NCBI RefSeq assembly: GCF_004791585.1
Contig: NZ_SRUU01000023.1
Coordinates: 22,017-86,016, forward strand
Length of the DNA stretch: 64,000 bases
Reading direction: 5' to 3'
From: Mesorhizobium sp. M1C.F.Ca.ET.210.01.1.1
Lineage (GTDB): Bacteria; Pseudomonadota; Alphaproteobacteria; Rhizobiales; Rhizobiaceae
Part shown: positions 39,191 to 48,209 of the stretch, piece after piece
Position numbering within the stretch: position 1 is the first letter of the stretch
Layout: each line of letters starts with the position of its first letter
Program-made: the position numbers and the translations under genes
Notes under the pieces: generated by a model
Databases searched by the model: none
The model's input: the letters and a program-made list of their open reading frames with translations, nothing else
What the model was told of the DNA's origin: nothing

Positions 39191-39844
39191 TGGGCAGCCT
39201 GTCAGAACATCGATGACTCCGGTTGTGGTGCCGGGGCGGGCGATCAGGGGCCAAGTGATTGTTCCGCGGCGGCTGTATGTTGTGGTAAGGTGATCATGCG
39301 AACTCTTGTTGGTCGGTCACGTGTTTTGCGGATGACCCGCATGTACTGTGCCAAATGAGAAAACCATTCAAACGCAATCCAGTAGATCTGACTGTATCCG
39401 ACATTGTCGGAATTTGGACATCGCCGAACGCGAAGCGCTCGGGGCTTGTGACGATACTTGAGCGTGCTGCTTCGGAGGAGGGATGCGCCTCGAACCGGCC
39501 GCGAGGCCTTTTTCTGGCAACGGATATTCCGGCCGGGTTAGGCCGCGAGGAAAGCGACGGTGAATAAGAGGTAGAGGACCAACCGTTTTGAGCGGGTAGT
39601 TGCCGTGTTGCGCCCCCAGGCAAAGGCCAGCACCACGGAGCAGTATTTCTGGTGGCGATACTACATCGCCTTTAAGTGCCGGTTACCCGTTTTTACCCAG
39701 TTGGCCTGGTGCATTCAGAGCGAGGTCGTTGGAAACCGCTTATTGTGGCTATGAGCAAACTCGGGATGGAGGAGTGGACCCAAAAATTGGCAAAATGCCC
39801 CAGGGAGGATTACATGGGTCGCTCATTCCCCGTACTCGTTACAG
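39191..39844. other. Gap without a supported gene
   Basis: Contains a 15-bp palindrome TCCGACATTGTCGGA (39397-39411), which could be a regulator site but has no intact gene next to it. Short ORFs are not family-like. Confidence 0.35.
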
Positions 39845-40814
39845 GTGCGCGTCGCTACGCAAACAGCTTGCTTTTGACTTGGCGTTTCTTGCCGTTTCGG
39901 CATCGCTCACTAATTCGGCCGCTGCCGACACCGTGAACTGGCGTCAATTCGAAGGGACCAGCATAACTTGGGCCTACGACATCCACCCCTATGCGGATGC
40001 TCTCGCTGCGCAACTTTCCGGAGTTCGAGAAGCTGACCCGGCATCAAGGTCACGCCGGAACTCTACCCAGACGATTCTTACTGGAACAAGATGACGATCC
40101 AACTGACGACGAAGTCGCCAGCATGGGATGTGTTCGGCACTGGCATTCAGCCCGCGTAGGACCTCGCTCCGAGTGGCGCCTGCTGGACAAATACCTGAGT
40201 GATCCGAAGCTTACCGATGCTGGATACGACTACATTCGGACATGATCAAGAAGTGCGCGGCTCCTTCCTTCGCCAATGATAACTGGAACCAGGTCGTGGA
40301 CGGCATCTCGTCCGGCCGCACCGCGATGACGATCGACTCAAAAATGTTCGGCTTCTGGAACGATGTTGCGGGGAAGCCGGCATCCGGCAAGATCGCCTTC
40401 GCTCCGCCGCTGCACGCACCGAGCGCCACGAGCTTGGATTCTGACATCTGGATCTGGGCTCTCGCCATGAACGCGGCTTCCGAAAAGAAGGGCACGGCCT
40501 GGCTGTTCATCCCGTGGGCCACCTCCAAGCAGGTGGCGCTCAAGGGTGCCCTTGCTGGCCAGCTCGTCAATCCGCCGCGCACGTCGACCTGGCAGGACGA
40601 TACCTAGACTAAGTACGCTTCGCAGCCCGAGTTCAACAACTTCGTTGACAGCTTCAAAAAGATACAGGATCAAGCCGCGCTGGCTTTCACACCGCGTGTC
40701 GGCTTCGGCGAAGCCATGAACGCATGGGCCGTGGCGATGCAGAAGATGGCAAACGGCGATGACGTCGAGACGACGTTGAGGGCGCTTGCCGAAGAAATCC
40801 GCACTGGCCTCTGA
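39845..40814 (+). pseudogene. ABC transporter extracellular solute-binding protein (sugar type), frameshifted
   Basis: A signal-peptide-like start (FDLAFLAVSASLTNSAAADT) leads to NWRQFEGTSITWAYDIHPYA. A second frame carries the next part (LPEFEKLT-like, KVTPELYPDDSYWNK-like, TTKSPAWDVFGTGIQPA), and a third runs from 40242: NQVVDGISSGRTAMTIDSKM, GFWNDVAGKPASGKIAFAPP, with an in-frame TAG at about 40606. The tail FNNFVDSFKKIQDQAALAF ends at 40814. Family 1 periplasmic sugar-binding proteins look like this. No transporter genes accompany it. Confidence 0.8.
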
Positions 40815-40820
40815 TCAAAA

Positions 40821-40854
40821 GGAACAGGGCAGTACTATTGCACTGCCCTGTTCC
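40821..40854. terminator. Perfect 13-bp hairpin after the solute-binding pseudogene
   Basis: GGAACAGGGCAGT pairs exactly with ACTGCCCTGTTCC around an 8-base loop, six bases after the stop at 40814. There is no T tract, so termination strength is uncertain; it could also stabilise mRNA between ABC genes. Confidence 0.6.
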
Positions 40855-41071
40855 CGCCAACGGCGGAGATCACGCCGTGTCACCCCAAGCACTTAAACCC
40901 AGCGCTGCTTCGCCCGGCCGCGCCGACGATTTTTCTTGGCCGCCAAGGCGGCAGCCTGCGGCCGGGGCCACAACCGAAACGACCACGGCGATCAGTCCGT
41001 AAGCTGCCCGGGGCAGCGGAAGGGCGGAAAGCGCCTTCAGGTGGCCGCACAAGTAGGGTCTCGAGACGGAC

Positions 41072-42526
41072 TCAGCGCGGCAGCACGCTCGATCCCATCA
41101 GCGCCTCATCGATGGCGCGCGCCGCCTGGCGGCCCTCGCGGATCGCCCAGACGACCAGCGACTGGCCGCGCCGCACGTCGCCCGCCGCATAGAGCTTTTC
41201 GACGCTGGTCCTGTAGTCCCGGTCATTGGCCTCGACATTCTTCGAGCGGCGGCTGTCAATGGCGATCTTCATCTGGCCGGCCAGTTCCGACACCGGCCCG
41301 CGAGCGGCTGGCCCGGCAAAGCCGATGGCGATGAACGCGAGATCGGCACGAATGACGAATTCGCTGCCGGCGATCGGCTTGCGCTTTTCGTCGACCTCGC
41401 AGCATTTGACCCCGGTCAGCTGGCCGTCTTCGCCGATGAACTCGAGCGTCGCCACCTGAAACTCGCGCTCGGCGCCTTCGGCCTGCGAGGACGAGGTGCG
41501 CATCTTGGTCGCCCAGTAGGGCCAGACCGAAAGCTTGTCTTCCTTTTCCGGCGGCTGCGGACGGATGTCGAGCTGGGTGACGCGGACCGCGCCCTGGCGG
41601 AAGGCGGTGCCGACGCAGTCGGACGCGGTATCGCCGCCGCCGACGACGACCACATGCTGGCCGCCGGCGAGGATCGGATGCGACGGCCACGCCACCGACT
41701 GGATCGGTTCGCCGCCGACACGCCTGTTCTGCTGCACCAGATAGGGCATCGCGTCATGCACGCCGCCGAGATCGTCGCCGGGAATGCCGGCCGCGCGCGG
41801 CGTTTCGGAACCGCCGCAATAAAGCACCGCGTCATGTTCGGCGAGCAGCTCGGCAACCGGCTTGTCGACGCCGACATTGACGCCGCAATGGAAGGTGACG
41901 CCCTCGCCCTGCATCTGCTCGATGCGCCGGTCGATATAGTGCTTCTCGATCTTGAAGTCGGGAATGCCGTAACGCATCAGCCCGCCGGGCCGGCTCTCGC
42001 GCTCATAGACATGGACGTCGTGGCCGGCGCGGCCGAGCTGCTGGGCAGCCGACATGCCGGCCGGGCCGGAGCCGATGACGGCGACGCGCTTGCCGGTCTT
42101 CTTCTCCGGCGGATAGGGCCTGATATGGCCGGTCTCGTAAGCCTTGTCGGCGATCGCCTGCTCGACCGTCTTGATGGCGACGGGAATGTCCTCGAGGTTC
42201 AGCGTGCAGGCTTCCTCGCAAGGTGCGGGGCAGATGCGGCCGGTGAATTCCGGGAAATTGTTGGTCGAATGCAGGTTGCGGATCGCATTGTCCCAGTCGC
42301 CATTGTAGACGAGGTCGTTCCAGTCCGGGATCTGGTTGTGGATGGGACAGCCCGTTGGCCCGTGGCAGAACGGAATGCCGCAATCCATGCAGCGCGCGGC
42401 CTGTTTCTCGACCTCCTTGTCCGACATCGGCAGCGTGAATTCACGGAAATGCCGGATGCGGTCGGAGGCCGGCTGGTACTTGTGCACCTGCCGGTCGATT
42501 TCGAGAAAGCCTGTTACCTTGCCCAT
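41072..42526 (-). CDS. gltD: Glutamate synthase small subunit GltD (or related NAD(P)H oxidoreductase)
   Basis: 484 aa, the usual GltD length. N-terminal cysteine clusters for iron-sulphur centres (ARCMDCGIPFCHGPTGCPIH, GRICPAPCEEACTL), FAD-binding AVIGSGPAGMSAAQQLGRAG (about 150-170), RPGGLMRYGIPDFK, and the NAD(P)H site VVVGGGDTASDCVGTA (about 290-305) are present, ending in KLYAAGDVRRGQSLVVWAIR. It would pass electrons from NADPH to the large subunit GltB. No gltB lies nearby, so this is probably an accessory copy or serves another enzyme. ATG 42526 follows AGGAG by 7 bases. Confidence 0.92.
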   Translation of the reverse strand: MGKVTGFLEIDRQVHKYQPASDRIRHFREFTLPMSDKEVEKQAARCMDCGIPFCHGPTGCPIHNQIPDWNDLVYNGDWDNAIRNLHSTNNFPEFTGRICPAPCEEACTLNLEDIPVAIKTVEQAIADKAYETGHIRPYPPEKKTGKRVAVIGSGPAGMSAAQQLGRAGHDVHVYERESRPGGLMRYGIPDFKIEKHYIDRRIEQMQGEGVTFHCGVNVGVDKPVAELLAEHDAVLYCGGSETPRAAGIPGDDLGGVHDAMPYLVQQNRRVGGEPIQSVAWPSHPILAGGQHVVVVGGGDTASDCVGTAFRQGAVRVTQLDIRPQPPEKEDKLSVWPYWATKMRTSSSQAEGAEREFQVATLEFIGEDGQLTGVKCCEVDEKRKPIAGSEFVIRADLAFIAIGFAGPAARGPVSELAGQMKIAIDSRRSKNVEANDRDYRTSVEKLYAAGDVRRGQSLVVWAIREGRQAARAIDEALMGSSVLPR

Positions 42527-42974
42527 AGTCCAGCTCCTGCTGTCCAGATGGCGCGCCTGGCGACGCCCTGCAGCTGGATCAGATGGGGCATCCCGTCCAC
42601 ACATGGGCCGCACCAAGTTGCCCAAAATTCGACTATGTACACTTGCCGGGCTCAAAGCTCGTGAGGGGCTCGCCATGCAGCCAGTTCTCGACTCTAATCG
42701 AAGGAGCCGGGGACTCCATCTGCAATACCACGTTGCGGTCCAAAGCTATTTCCAAAGGTTTCTGCACGAGCTGGTTTCCTCTCAGAGACGGCACACGGGT
42801 TCAGGGAGGAGCGCATCGCTCGTCTTGCCCCATTAAGTGCAGTCACAGTCACTCAGTCTCAAAAGCCATGCCAACGCGCTCAGCGCGCAGTTAGCGCCCA
42901 TTGCTTCGAAAAACCTCGTCAGTGCCCAGATGTTGGTTGTAATGAACCTGACATTTGTCTGACGCTGTCAGCTT
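42527..42974. other. Gap upstream of gltD
   Basis: No supported gene. The gltD promoter should lie here; no motif stands out. Confidence 0.35.
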
Positions 42975-43215
42975 TTGGACACGCGATCACGCGCTTCGTG
43001 CCGCCAGGCCAGGCCGAGCCCTGTGTTGCCAGCGGTCGCTTCGATGATTGTACCGCCCGGCGCGAGCTGGCCACGCTGTTCGGCATTAACGATCATCGAC
43101 AACGCAATGCGATCCTTGATCGATCCGCCGGGATTTTGGCTTTCGAGCTTGACGAAGAGAATTCCTGACTCCGACGTTGTACCGCTGACCAGCCGTGTTG
43201 GAGCTGAAATCAGAG
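42975..43215 (-). pseudogene. Cysteine synthase (PLP) N-terminal fragment
   Basis: The minus strand reads GILFVKLESQNPGGSIKDRI, with the PLP Schiff-base lysine in SIKDR, then ALSMIVNAEQRGQLAPGGTI and IEATAGNTGLGLAW, the phosphate-binding loop of O-acetylserine sulphhydrylases. Both ends are missing. The plus strand of the same DNA now forms the 5' extension of the dioxygenase gene. Confidence 0.8.
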
Positions 43216-44060
43216 GAGTTCGCCTTGGTGGAGACCTTTCGGACGCAGCGATAGCAGCCATCAACCAGCTTCTTCTAAAACACAAGGTGATCTTCTTCCG
43301 CGGCCAGGAGCATCTCGACGATGCGGAGCAGGAATTGTTCGCGCGGCGTCTGGGTAACCTTGTACCTCATCCCACGCAGGGGCCGGCAGCCGGCACGGCC
43401 TCAATCCTCAATCTCGATTCCGGCCGTGGCGGTGGCAGGGCAGACCAGTGGCATACCGATGTGACTTTCGTCGATGCCTATCCGAAATTCTCGGTCCTAC
43501 GTGGCGTCGTCATTCCGGCGGCGGGGGGCGACACGATCTGGTCCAACACGCACGCCGCGTACGAGAATCTGCCGGCGCCGCTCAAAATATTGGCGGACAA
43601 TCTGTGGGCTATTCATAGCAATGCCTACGACTACGCAGCCGTGCGCCCGCGCGCCACAGCCGAAGAGAAGAAGCACTTCGAGGAAGTTTTCACATCGACG
43701 ATCTACGAGACCGAGCATCCGGTCGTGCGCGTCCATCCGGAAACCGGGGAGAAGTCGCTGCTGCTCGGCAATTTCGTGCAGCGCCTCGTCGGCCTTTCCA
43801 AGAGCGATTCCGCCAAACTCTACGAGGTGTTCCAGTCCTACGTCACTGCCCCGGAAAATACCGTGCGGTGGCGCTGGCAAGTAGGCGACGTCGCTATCTG
43901 GGACAACCGTGCTAACCAGCATTATGCGGTCAACGACTATGGCGACCAGCACCGGGTTGTGCGTCGCGCTACGGTTGACGGTGACGTTCCGATCGGCGTC
44001 GACGGTCGCCGCAGTATAACCCATGTCAAGGCAGCCAAGCCGGCGGCGAAGGCAGCCTGA
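43107..44060 (+). CDS. TauD/TfdA-family alpha-ketoglutarate-dependent dioxygenase, 5' end chimeric
   Basis: 317 aa from ATG 43107; true family similarity begins at about 43168 (VVPLTSRVGAEIRGVRLGGD). The iron-binding HxD is WHTDVTF (about 43450), the 2OG-binding and distal histidine region is RANQHYAVNDYGDQHRVVRR near the end, and LLKHKVIFFRGQEHLDD is typical of the alkylsulphatase/taurine dioxygenase group. Such enzymes release sulphite or sulphate from organosulphur compounds. The first 20 or so residues are encoded by the antisense strand of a cysteine synthase fragment, so the original start was lost by rearrangement. It may still be expressed, with a foreign N terminus. Confidence 0.78.
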   Translation: MRSLIDPPGFWLSSLTKRIPDSDVVPLTSRVGAEIRGVRLGGDLSDAAIAAINQLLLKHKVIFFRGQEHLDDAEQELFARRLGNLVPHPTQGPAAGTASILNLDSGRGGGRADQWHTDVTFVDAYPKFSVLRGVVIPAAGGDTIWSNTHAAYENLPAPLKILADNLWAIHSNAYDYAAVRPRATAEEKKHFEEVFTSTIYETEHPVVRVHPETGEKSLLLGNFVQRLVGLSKSDSAKLYEVFQSYVTAPENTVRWRWQVGDVAIWDNRANQHYAVNDYGDQHRVVRRATVDGDVPIGVDGRRSITHVKAAKPAAKAA

Positions 44061-44852
44061 CCGTCTGAACAGGGTAAAGATGAAAACTTCGTATCGCCGC
44101 GGCCATATCGCGCTGCTTAACCGCCCCACAAAGCCTTATGATTTCCGAGAAGCAAGGCGAGTTGCGGGCTCGAGGCTTGGCCCGAAATCGAGGTCCTGCA
44201 GCGTGGCGCATGGCTCGAGTCGCTGCTCGTGGCCCCGCTGCAGCGGTACAGGTCCCCCACCGCCCCACCATCTCGCCCGCCCTGCACCTCGGATAGCGAT
44301 CATTCACCGTTTGTTCATTATGATAGCGCACGATCATAACTGGACATGCTGGTAGCTCGTACATGCCTGAAGGCCCTGCGCGCCGACCCAGCGCCGGGGC
44401 CTTTTTACTTCCGCAAAATCGATTCCAGCAACGCGGGCACTTCGCAGGATGTCGGAATCCCGCGCTTGCGATGATACGCCGTACAGCGAATTGCGCGAGT
44501 CAAACGAATTTGGGTTTCTCAAATATAGAATCGTCGATACCGATCCTGATGGATCGAGCCTCGACGACGAAGTCAACCATCTTCAAACGGAATTATTCAA
44601 CATTGCCGAGAGCTCCCGGTGTGCCGTCGAAGCCGACATTGGGGAGGTCAGCGGTCACCAACGATCATGGTGATCGCCAGCATCTTTCGTATTCACATAA
44701 CCGTCGGCCTTGTACTTTCCCGAGGCCATGACATGAGTGGGTCTTCCAAGCACCGATTTGGCCCGGTAGGATTTGCAGGGGGCGCGGACAAGCGGATGAA
44801 CAAACGGAATGATGCCGGAAAACTGCGCGCGCCTGCTGGGATTTAGCCGACC
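44061..44852. other. Gap downstream of the dioxygenase gene
   Basis: No supported gene; contains the terminator-like hairpin at 44370-44406. Confidence 0.35.
44370..44406 (+). terminator. Rho-independent terminator-like hairpin
   Basis: AAGGCCC pairs with GGGCCTT, with an inner GCGC/GCGC, followed by five T. It lies 310 bp after the dioxygenase stop with no gene directly in front, so the gene it once served may be gone. Confidence 0.5.
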
Positions 44853-45077
44853 GTCGATAGGAACATAGCCCTGGTCGACGGCTTTCTGAAGGGCAAGAGT
44901 TTCGCCGACCTGGCTCAGGAACATGGCTTGTCGACAACGAGGGTGCGCCAAATCATCGAGAAGGCCGATCGGCTCGTGGGCGGCGCATTCAGACCAAGAC
45001 TGAAACGTCCAACGCCTCGCCTCGGTCCGATTTCATGGTCGACTATCCCTATGTGTGCAAATGGCCGAGAAGCACCG
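44853..45077 (+). pseudogene. Helix-turn-helix fragment (sigma-region-4-like)
   Basis: An open stretch without a start codon reads RNIALVDGFLKGKSFADLAQ then EHGLSTTRVRQIIEKADRLV, a clear helix-turn-helix resembling sigma factor region 4, followed by a proline-rich tail to a stop at 45077. Probably the end or middle of a lost regulator. Confidence 0.45.
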
Positions 45078-45215
45078 GCTGGGTAGCGTCACGCCGCATC
45101 ATTCTTTGCGGAGCTGGAGCGCGCGGGATCGCTGGAGCGGCTGGTGAAAGCGGTTGCCGGGGCGCACAACACGTGAGCTGGCGCCTCGTGTGGCAAAAGG
45201 AGAGGGCGAGAGCCC

Positions 45216-45490
45216 ATGGCCTGCAATGAAGCGATCAAGCATTGCGATCGTGGAACCAAGCTAGTCGACCATCCGGACCGCGGCCTTCAATGCCAGCTCG
45301 CCTTGGAATCGGCCTTCCAGGAATTGGCTGAGCGCGCAGCGGAATCCGGCTGGACCGAGGAGATAGCCACGCGCTCCTCGAACTCGCCGGCGCGCGCCTC
45401 AGGAGCGACTCCGCCAATGACAGACTGAGAGGACGATTAATCGTGCCAGGGCAACGAGAGAGCGGCAGGTTCAAGAAGCTTCGCCTGAAC
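45216..45490 (+). pseudogene. Small hypothetical rhizobial protein, frameshifted
   Basis: ATG 45216 gives GLQCQLALESAFQELAERAA and ESGWTEE, then the frame changes and ALLELAGARLRSDSANDRLR continues to a stop near 45495. The combined reading looks like one small helical protein. No family recognised. Confidence 0.4.
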
Positions 45491-45879
45491 CGATAGGAAC
45501 GTCGCTGCGCCAATAAAATTGGCGGTGAAGGCTGACCGCGGCCGAGTCGGGCAAGCGAGCGAAGTGCTGAAATAAGGGCGTGAGAATCCAAGACATCGTT
45601 TGTAGAGAGCATCGAGCTTCGCGAGATTGTGGTACAGGATCGACCGCAGGTGTTCTCGCAGCGCTCGCAGAACCCGGGATTCTTCCGCGGCACCCGCCAA
45701 GGCGAAGAACGGTCAGAGTTGCACGATAACGTTTAAAAGCGAGCCTTCCTCCGAAAGTCTGCGCGCGCAGTTCCACGGTCCGATGCGCTTTCATAGCTAT
45801 TCCAATCGCCGCGCCCATCCTCTCCCGGATCAGGTCCAGCGGGTCTGCAGTGCATGCGCCCCCAAAGTGGACGCCATTG
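45491..45879. other. Gap without a supported gene
   Basis: ORFs on both strands are not family-like; the end may include more of the multicopper oxidase remnant in a decayed state. Confidence 0.3.
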
Positions 45880-46088
45880 GGCCGGGTGAACCGGGCTCGA
45901 TTGCGCGCCGAAGGCCCGTTCCAGGCCCGGAAATCCGGGTCCGTCAGGGCGAGCGCGTGCGGGTCGAGGTAGAGAACGGCCTTGCCGAGAAAACGACCGT
46001 GCACTGGCATCGCGTGCGTGTGCCACATGCCATGGATGGCGTGCCTCACCTCACGCAGAAGCCCGCGAAAAGGCAACGGAAGATCTAG
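45880..46088 (+). pseudogene. Multicopper oxidase N-terminal fragment
   Basis: Reads VPGPEIRVRQGERVRVEVEN then GLAEKTTVHWHRVRVPHAMD, including HWH, the first copper-ligand motif of CopA/laccase-type oxidases, and AMDGVPHLTQ. It stops at 46088, leaving only part of the first cupredoxin domain. Confidence 0.7.
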
Positions 46089-46167
46089 CATTTATGGGGG
46101 AAATGTTTTTTCGGAGTGCTTGACCCGCAGGAAGGGCAGGGCATGACTGCCTATCGCCCGACCCGGC

Positions 46168-46293
46168 CGGCCGCACTCATGACCGGCTGGGCTCGGTTAA
46201 TCCTGCATGCCGCGCCCATGAGGTTGCGCTCTGTCGGGAGTGCGTCGAGCACAACGACGAGATGTAGTTCACGATCTTTGAAACGCGTGTCAA
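46168..46293 (-). pseudogene. nodD: nodD 5' remnant, copy A
   Basis: About the first 40 codons of a LysR-type nodD: the same sequence as the start of the copy B remnant, with a one-base deletion near the start codon. Cut at 46168, where similarity to copy B ends. Sits divergently beside the nod box as intact nodD does. Confidence 0.7.
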
Positions 46294-46295
46294 CC

Positions 46296-46346
46296 ATCCA
46301 AAGTGTGGATGCCTTTCATCGAAACAAACGATTTCATCAATGTTCT
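46296..46346 (+). promoter_or_regulatory. nod box upstream of nodFE copy A
   Basis: Contains the nod box blocks in order: ATCCAAAGTGTGGATG, CTTTCATCGAAACAAACGAT, TTCATCAATG. NodD with a flavonoid inducer would bind here and activate transcription to the right, through the nodA remnant into nodF. Confidence 0.85.
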
Positions 46347-46393
46347 GGAATCCTGCATGGGCAGAACAGAAACCGCCCGAAAGGAGATTTTTC

Positions 46394-46524
46394 ATGCGCT
46401 CTACCGGGCAGTGGAGTGCTGGGAAAGGGAGTTGCAACTGACCGGGTCCGACTTCTTCCGAGTCTATGGACAGACTGGGAGACGCGCACGGTGTAGCGGC
46501 TCACATCGTCATACTGCACCTACG
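46394..46524 (+). pseudogene. nodA: nodA remnant in front of nodF, copy A
   Basis: ATG 46394 and following sequence align with intact nodA at 49012 over short blocks in shifting frames: CWERELQLT (intact: CWENELQLA), SDFFRVYGQTG (intact: SDFFRKTYGRTG) and DAHGVAAHIVIL (intact: DAHGVAAHIGML). The segment between the second and third blocks is deleted and the 3' part is unrecognisable. Confidence 0.8.
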
Positions 46525-46667
46525 CCACACACCGGCCGGACCTGATCCGGCTTTATGAGCATTGGGCTTTGTCAGTTGCCCAAGCGTGATGGCTTTCGCG
46601 ACGCGGCGCGCCTCAGGAACTGAGCCGCGTCCAGGTCGAAACGCGGGAAAGAAAGACAGGAAACAGA

Positions 46668-46949
46668 ATGGCCGATCAATTCGCAACGGACGTCATTGCC
46701 CTGATCAAGAAACGCGCCGAGTCGGAGAGCGGTGAGGGAATGCCTGCGTCATTCGTCGGCGAGATAACAATCGCCACGGAACTGGACGCGCTCGGGTTTG
46801 ATTCGCTGGGTTTGGCGGACGTCCTCTGGGATGTGGAGCAGGCCTACGGCATCAAGATCGACATGAACACGGCCGATGCCTGGTCCAATCTCAAGAATGT
46901 CGGCGACGTCGTGGAAGCCGTCCGCGGCTTGCTTGCGAAGGAGGCTTGA
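46668..46949 (+). CDS. nodF: Nodulation acyl carrier protein NodF, copy A
   Basis: 93 aa. The phosphopantetheine attachment serine lies in LGFDSLGLADVLWDVE (about residues 43-58). NodF carries the special fatty acid chain that NodE elongates and NodA transfers to the Nod factor backbone. AGGAAACAG lies just before ATG 46668. Residue 27 is Ala here and Thr in copy B. NodE starts immediately after the stop. Confidence 0.95.
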   Translation: MADQFATDVIALIKKRAESESGEGMPASFVGEITIATELDALGFDSLGLADVLWDVEQAYGIKIDMNTADAWSNLKNVGDVVEAVRGLLAKEA

Positions 46950-48158
46950 ATGGACAGGCGCGTCGTTATCACCGGAGTGGGCGGCCTGTGCGGACTGGGC
47001 ACCGACGCCGCCTCTATGTGGAAAGAGATGCGCGAAGGCCGCTCCGCCATCGGCCCGATCGCCAATTCCGAGCTTCATGACCTGGAGGGCATGACCGGCG
47101 CTGAGATCAAGGCGCTGCCCCAGCACGACATCAATCGCAAGCAGTTCGTCTCCATGGCCCGCTTCAGCTTGCTCGCCGTGCTTGCAGCGCGCGAAGCCAT
47201 GCGGCAGGCCGGACTTTCCTGCGACGAGGGGAATGCCCATCGCTTCGGCGCGACAGTGGGCGTCGGCGGCTTGGGCTGGGATGTGATGGAGGAAACTTAC
47301 CGGGCCCTTTTTTTGGACGGCGCGAGGCGAGTTGGCATCCTCGCTGTACCCAAAACGATGCCAAGCGCCGCCGCCGGCCAGGTGAGCTTGAGCCTCGGCT
47401 TGCGCGGGCCGGTCTTCGGGGTGACCTCCGCATGTGCCTCGGCCAACCATGCGATCGCCTCGGCGGTGGACCAGATCAAGCTGGGCCGGGCCGACGTAAT
47501 GGTTTCCGGAGGCAGCGACGCACCCTTCGCATGGGGCGTGCTGAAAGCATGGGAAGCAATGCGCGTGCTTTCACCCGATACCTGCCGGCCCTTCTCCGCC
47601 GATAGGAAGGGCCTGGTGCTGGGCGAGGGTGCGGGCATGGCCGTGCTGGAAAGCTACGAGCATGCCACGAGGCGTGGTGCCACAATTCTTGCCGAGATCG
47701 CCGGCGTCGGCCTTTCCGCCGATGCCTTCCACATTGCCGCGCCATCTGTCGAGGGGCCAGCGTCGGCGATGCGCGCCTGCCTTGCCGATGCCGGGCTGAA
47801 TGCCGAGGACGTCGACTACCTCAACGCGCACGGCACCGGTACCAAAAGCAATGATCAGACTGAAACGGCGGCGATCAAGCGTGTGTTTGGAAACCACGCT
47901 TATTTGATGTCCATCTCTTCCACCAAGTCCACGCACGCGCATTGCCTCGGCGCAGCGAGCGCGCTTGAAATGATCGCCTGCGTGATGGCAATCCAAGAGG
48001 ACGTCGTGCCGCCGACCGCCAACTATCGCGAGCCAGATCCCGCTTGCGACCTCGACATCACACCCAATGTGCCGCGCGAGCGCAAGGTGCGCGTCGCCAT
48101 GAGCAACGCCTTCGCCATGGGCGGTACGAACGCAGTTCTGGCATTCAGGCAGGTGTAG
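46950..48158 (+). CDS. nodE: Nodulation beta-ketoacyl synthase NodE, copy A
   Basis: 402 aa ketosynthase of the KAS II type. Catalytic Cys162 in TSACASANHAI, His294 in NAHGTGTKSND and His329 in STKSTHAHCLGAA are all present. NodE determines the unsaturation and length of the Nod factor acyl chain, a host-range trait. The ATG follows the nodF stop directly. Residue 319 is Leu here but Ser in copy B; Ser looks ancestral, and its nearness to the active-site His deserves attention. Confidence 0.96.
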   Translation: MDRRVVITGVGGLCGLGTDAASMWKEMREGRSAIGPIANSELHDLEGMTGAEIKALPQHDINRKQFVSMARFSLLAVLAAREAMRQAGLSCDEGNAHRFGATVGVGGLGWDVMEETYRALFLDGARRVGILAVPKTMPSAAAGQVSLSLGLRGPVFGVTSACASANHAIASAVDQIKLGRADVMVSGGSDAPFAWGVLKAWEAMRVLSPDTCRPFSADRKGLVLGEGAGMAVLESYEHATRRGATILAEIAGVGLSADAFHIAAPSVEGPASAMRACLADAGLNAEDVDYLNAHGTGTKSNDQTETAAIKRVFGNHAYLMSISSTKSTHAHCLGAASALEMIACVMAIQEDVVPPTANYREPDPACDLDITPNVPRERKVRVAMSNAFAMGGTNAVLAFRQV

Positions 48159-48209
48159 AAGCCATGCAAGACGCCTCATTTGAGGTCACCTGTCGTATCT
48201 AGCTGCTTG

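Larger units (their letters stand above)
46168..48209 (+). repeat. Direct repeat, copy A (nodD remnant, nod box, nodA remnant, nodF, nodE)
   Basis: Nearly identical to 61906-64000. From 46394 to 48209 I count three substitutions by eye (46463, 46746, 47905). Copy A lacks about 52 bp present in copy B at 62107-62160 and one base near 46291. The repeat reaches the window end in copy B, so its true length is not known. Offset is 15,791 bp. Confidence 0.95.

Noticed and set aside
39397..39411. TCCGACATTGTCGGA palindrome as an operator
   Set aside because: No intact gene nearby and no known regulator site matched; kept only as a note.
45471..46091. 206-aa minus-strand ORF
   Set aside because: It overlaps the multicopper oxidase remnant on the plus strand, which has recognisable copper-site sequence.
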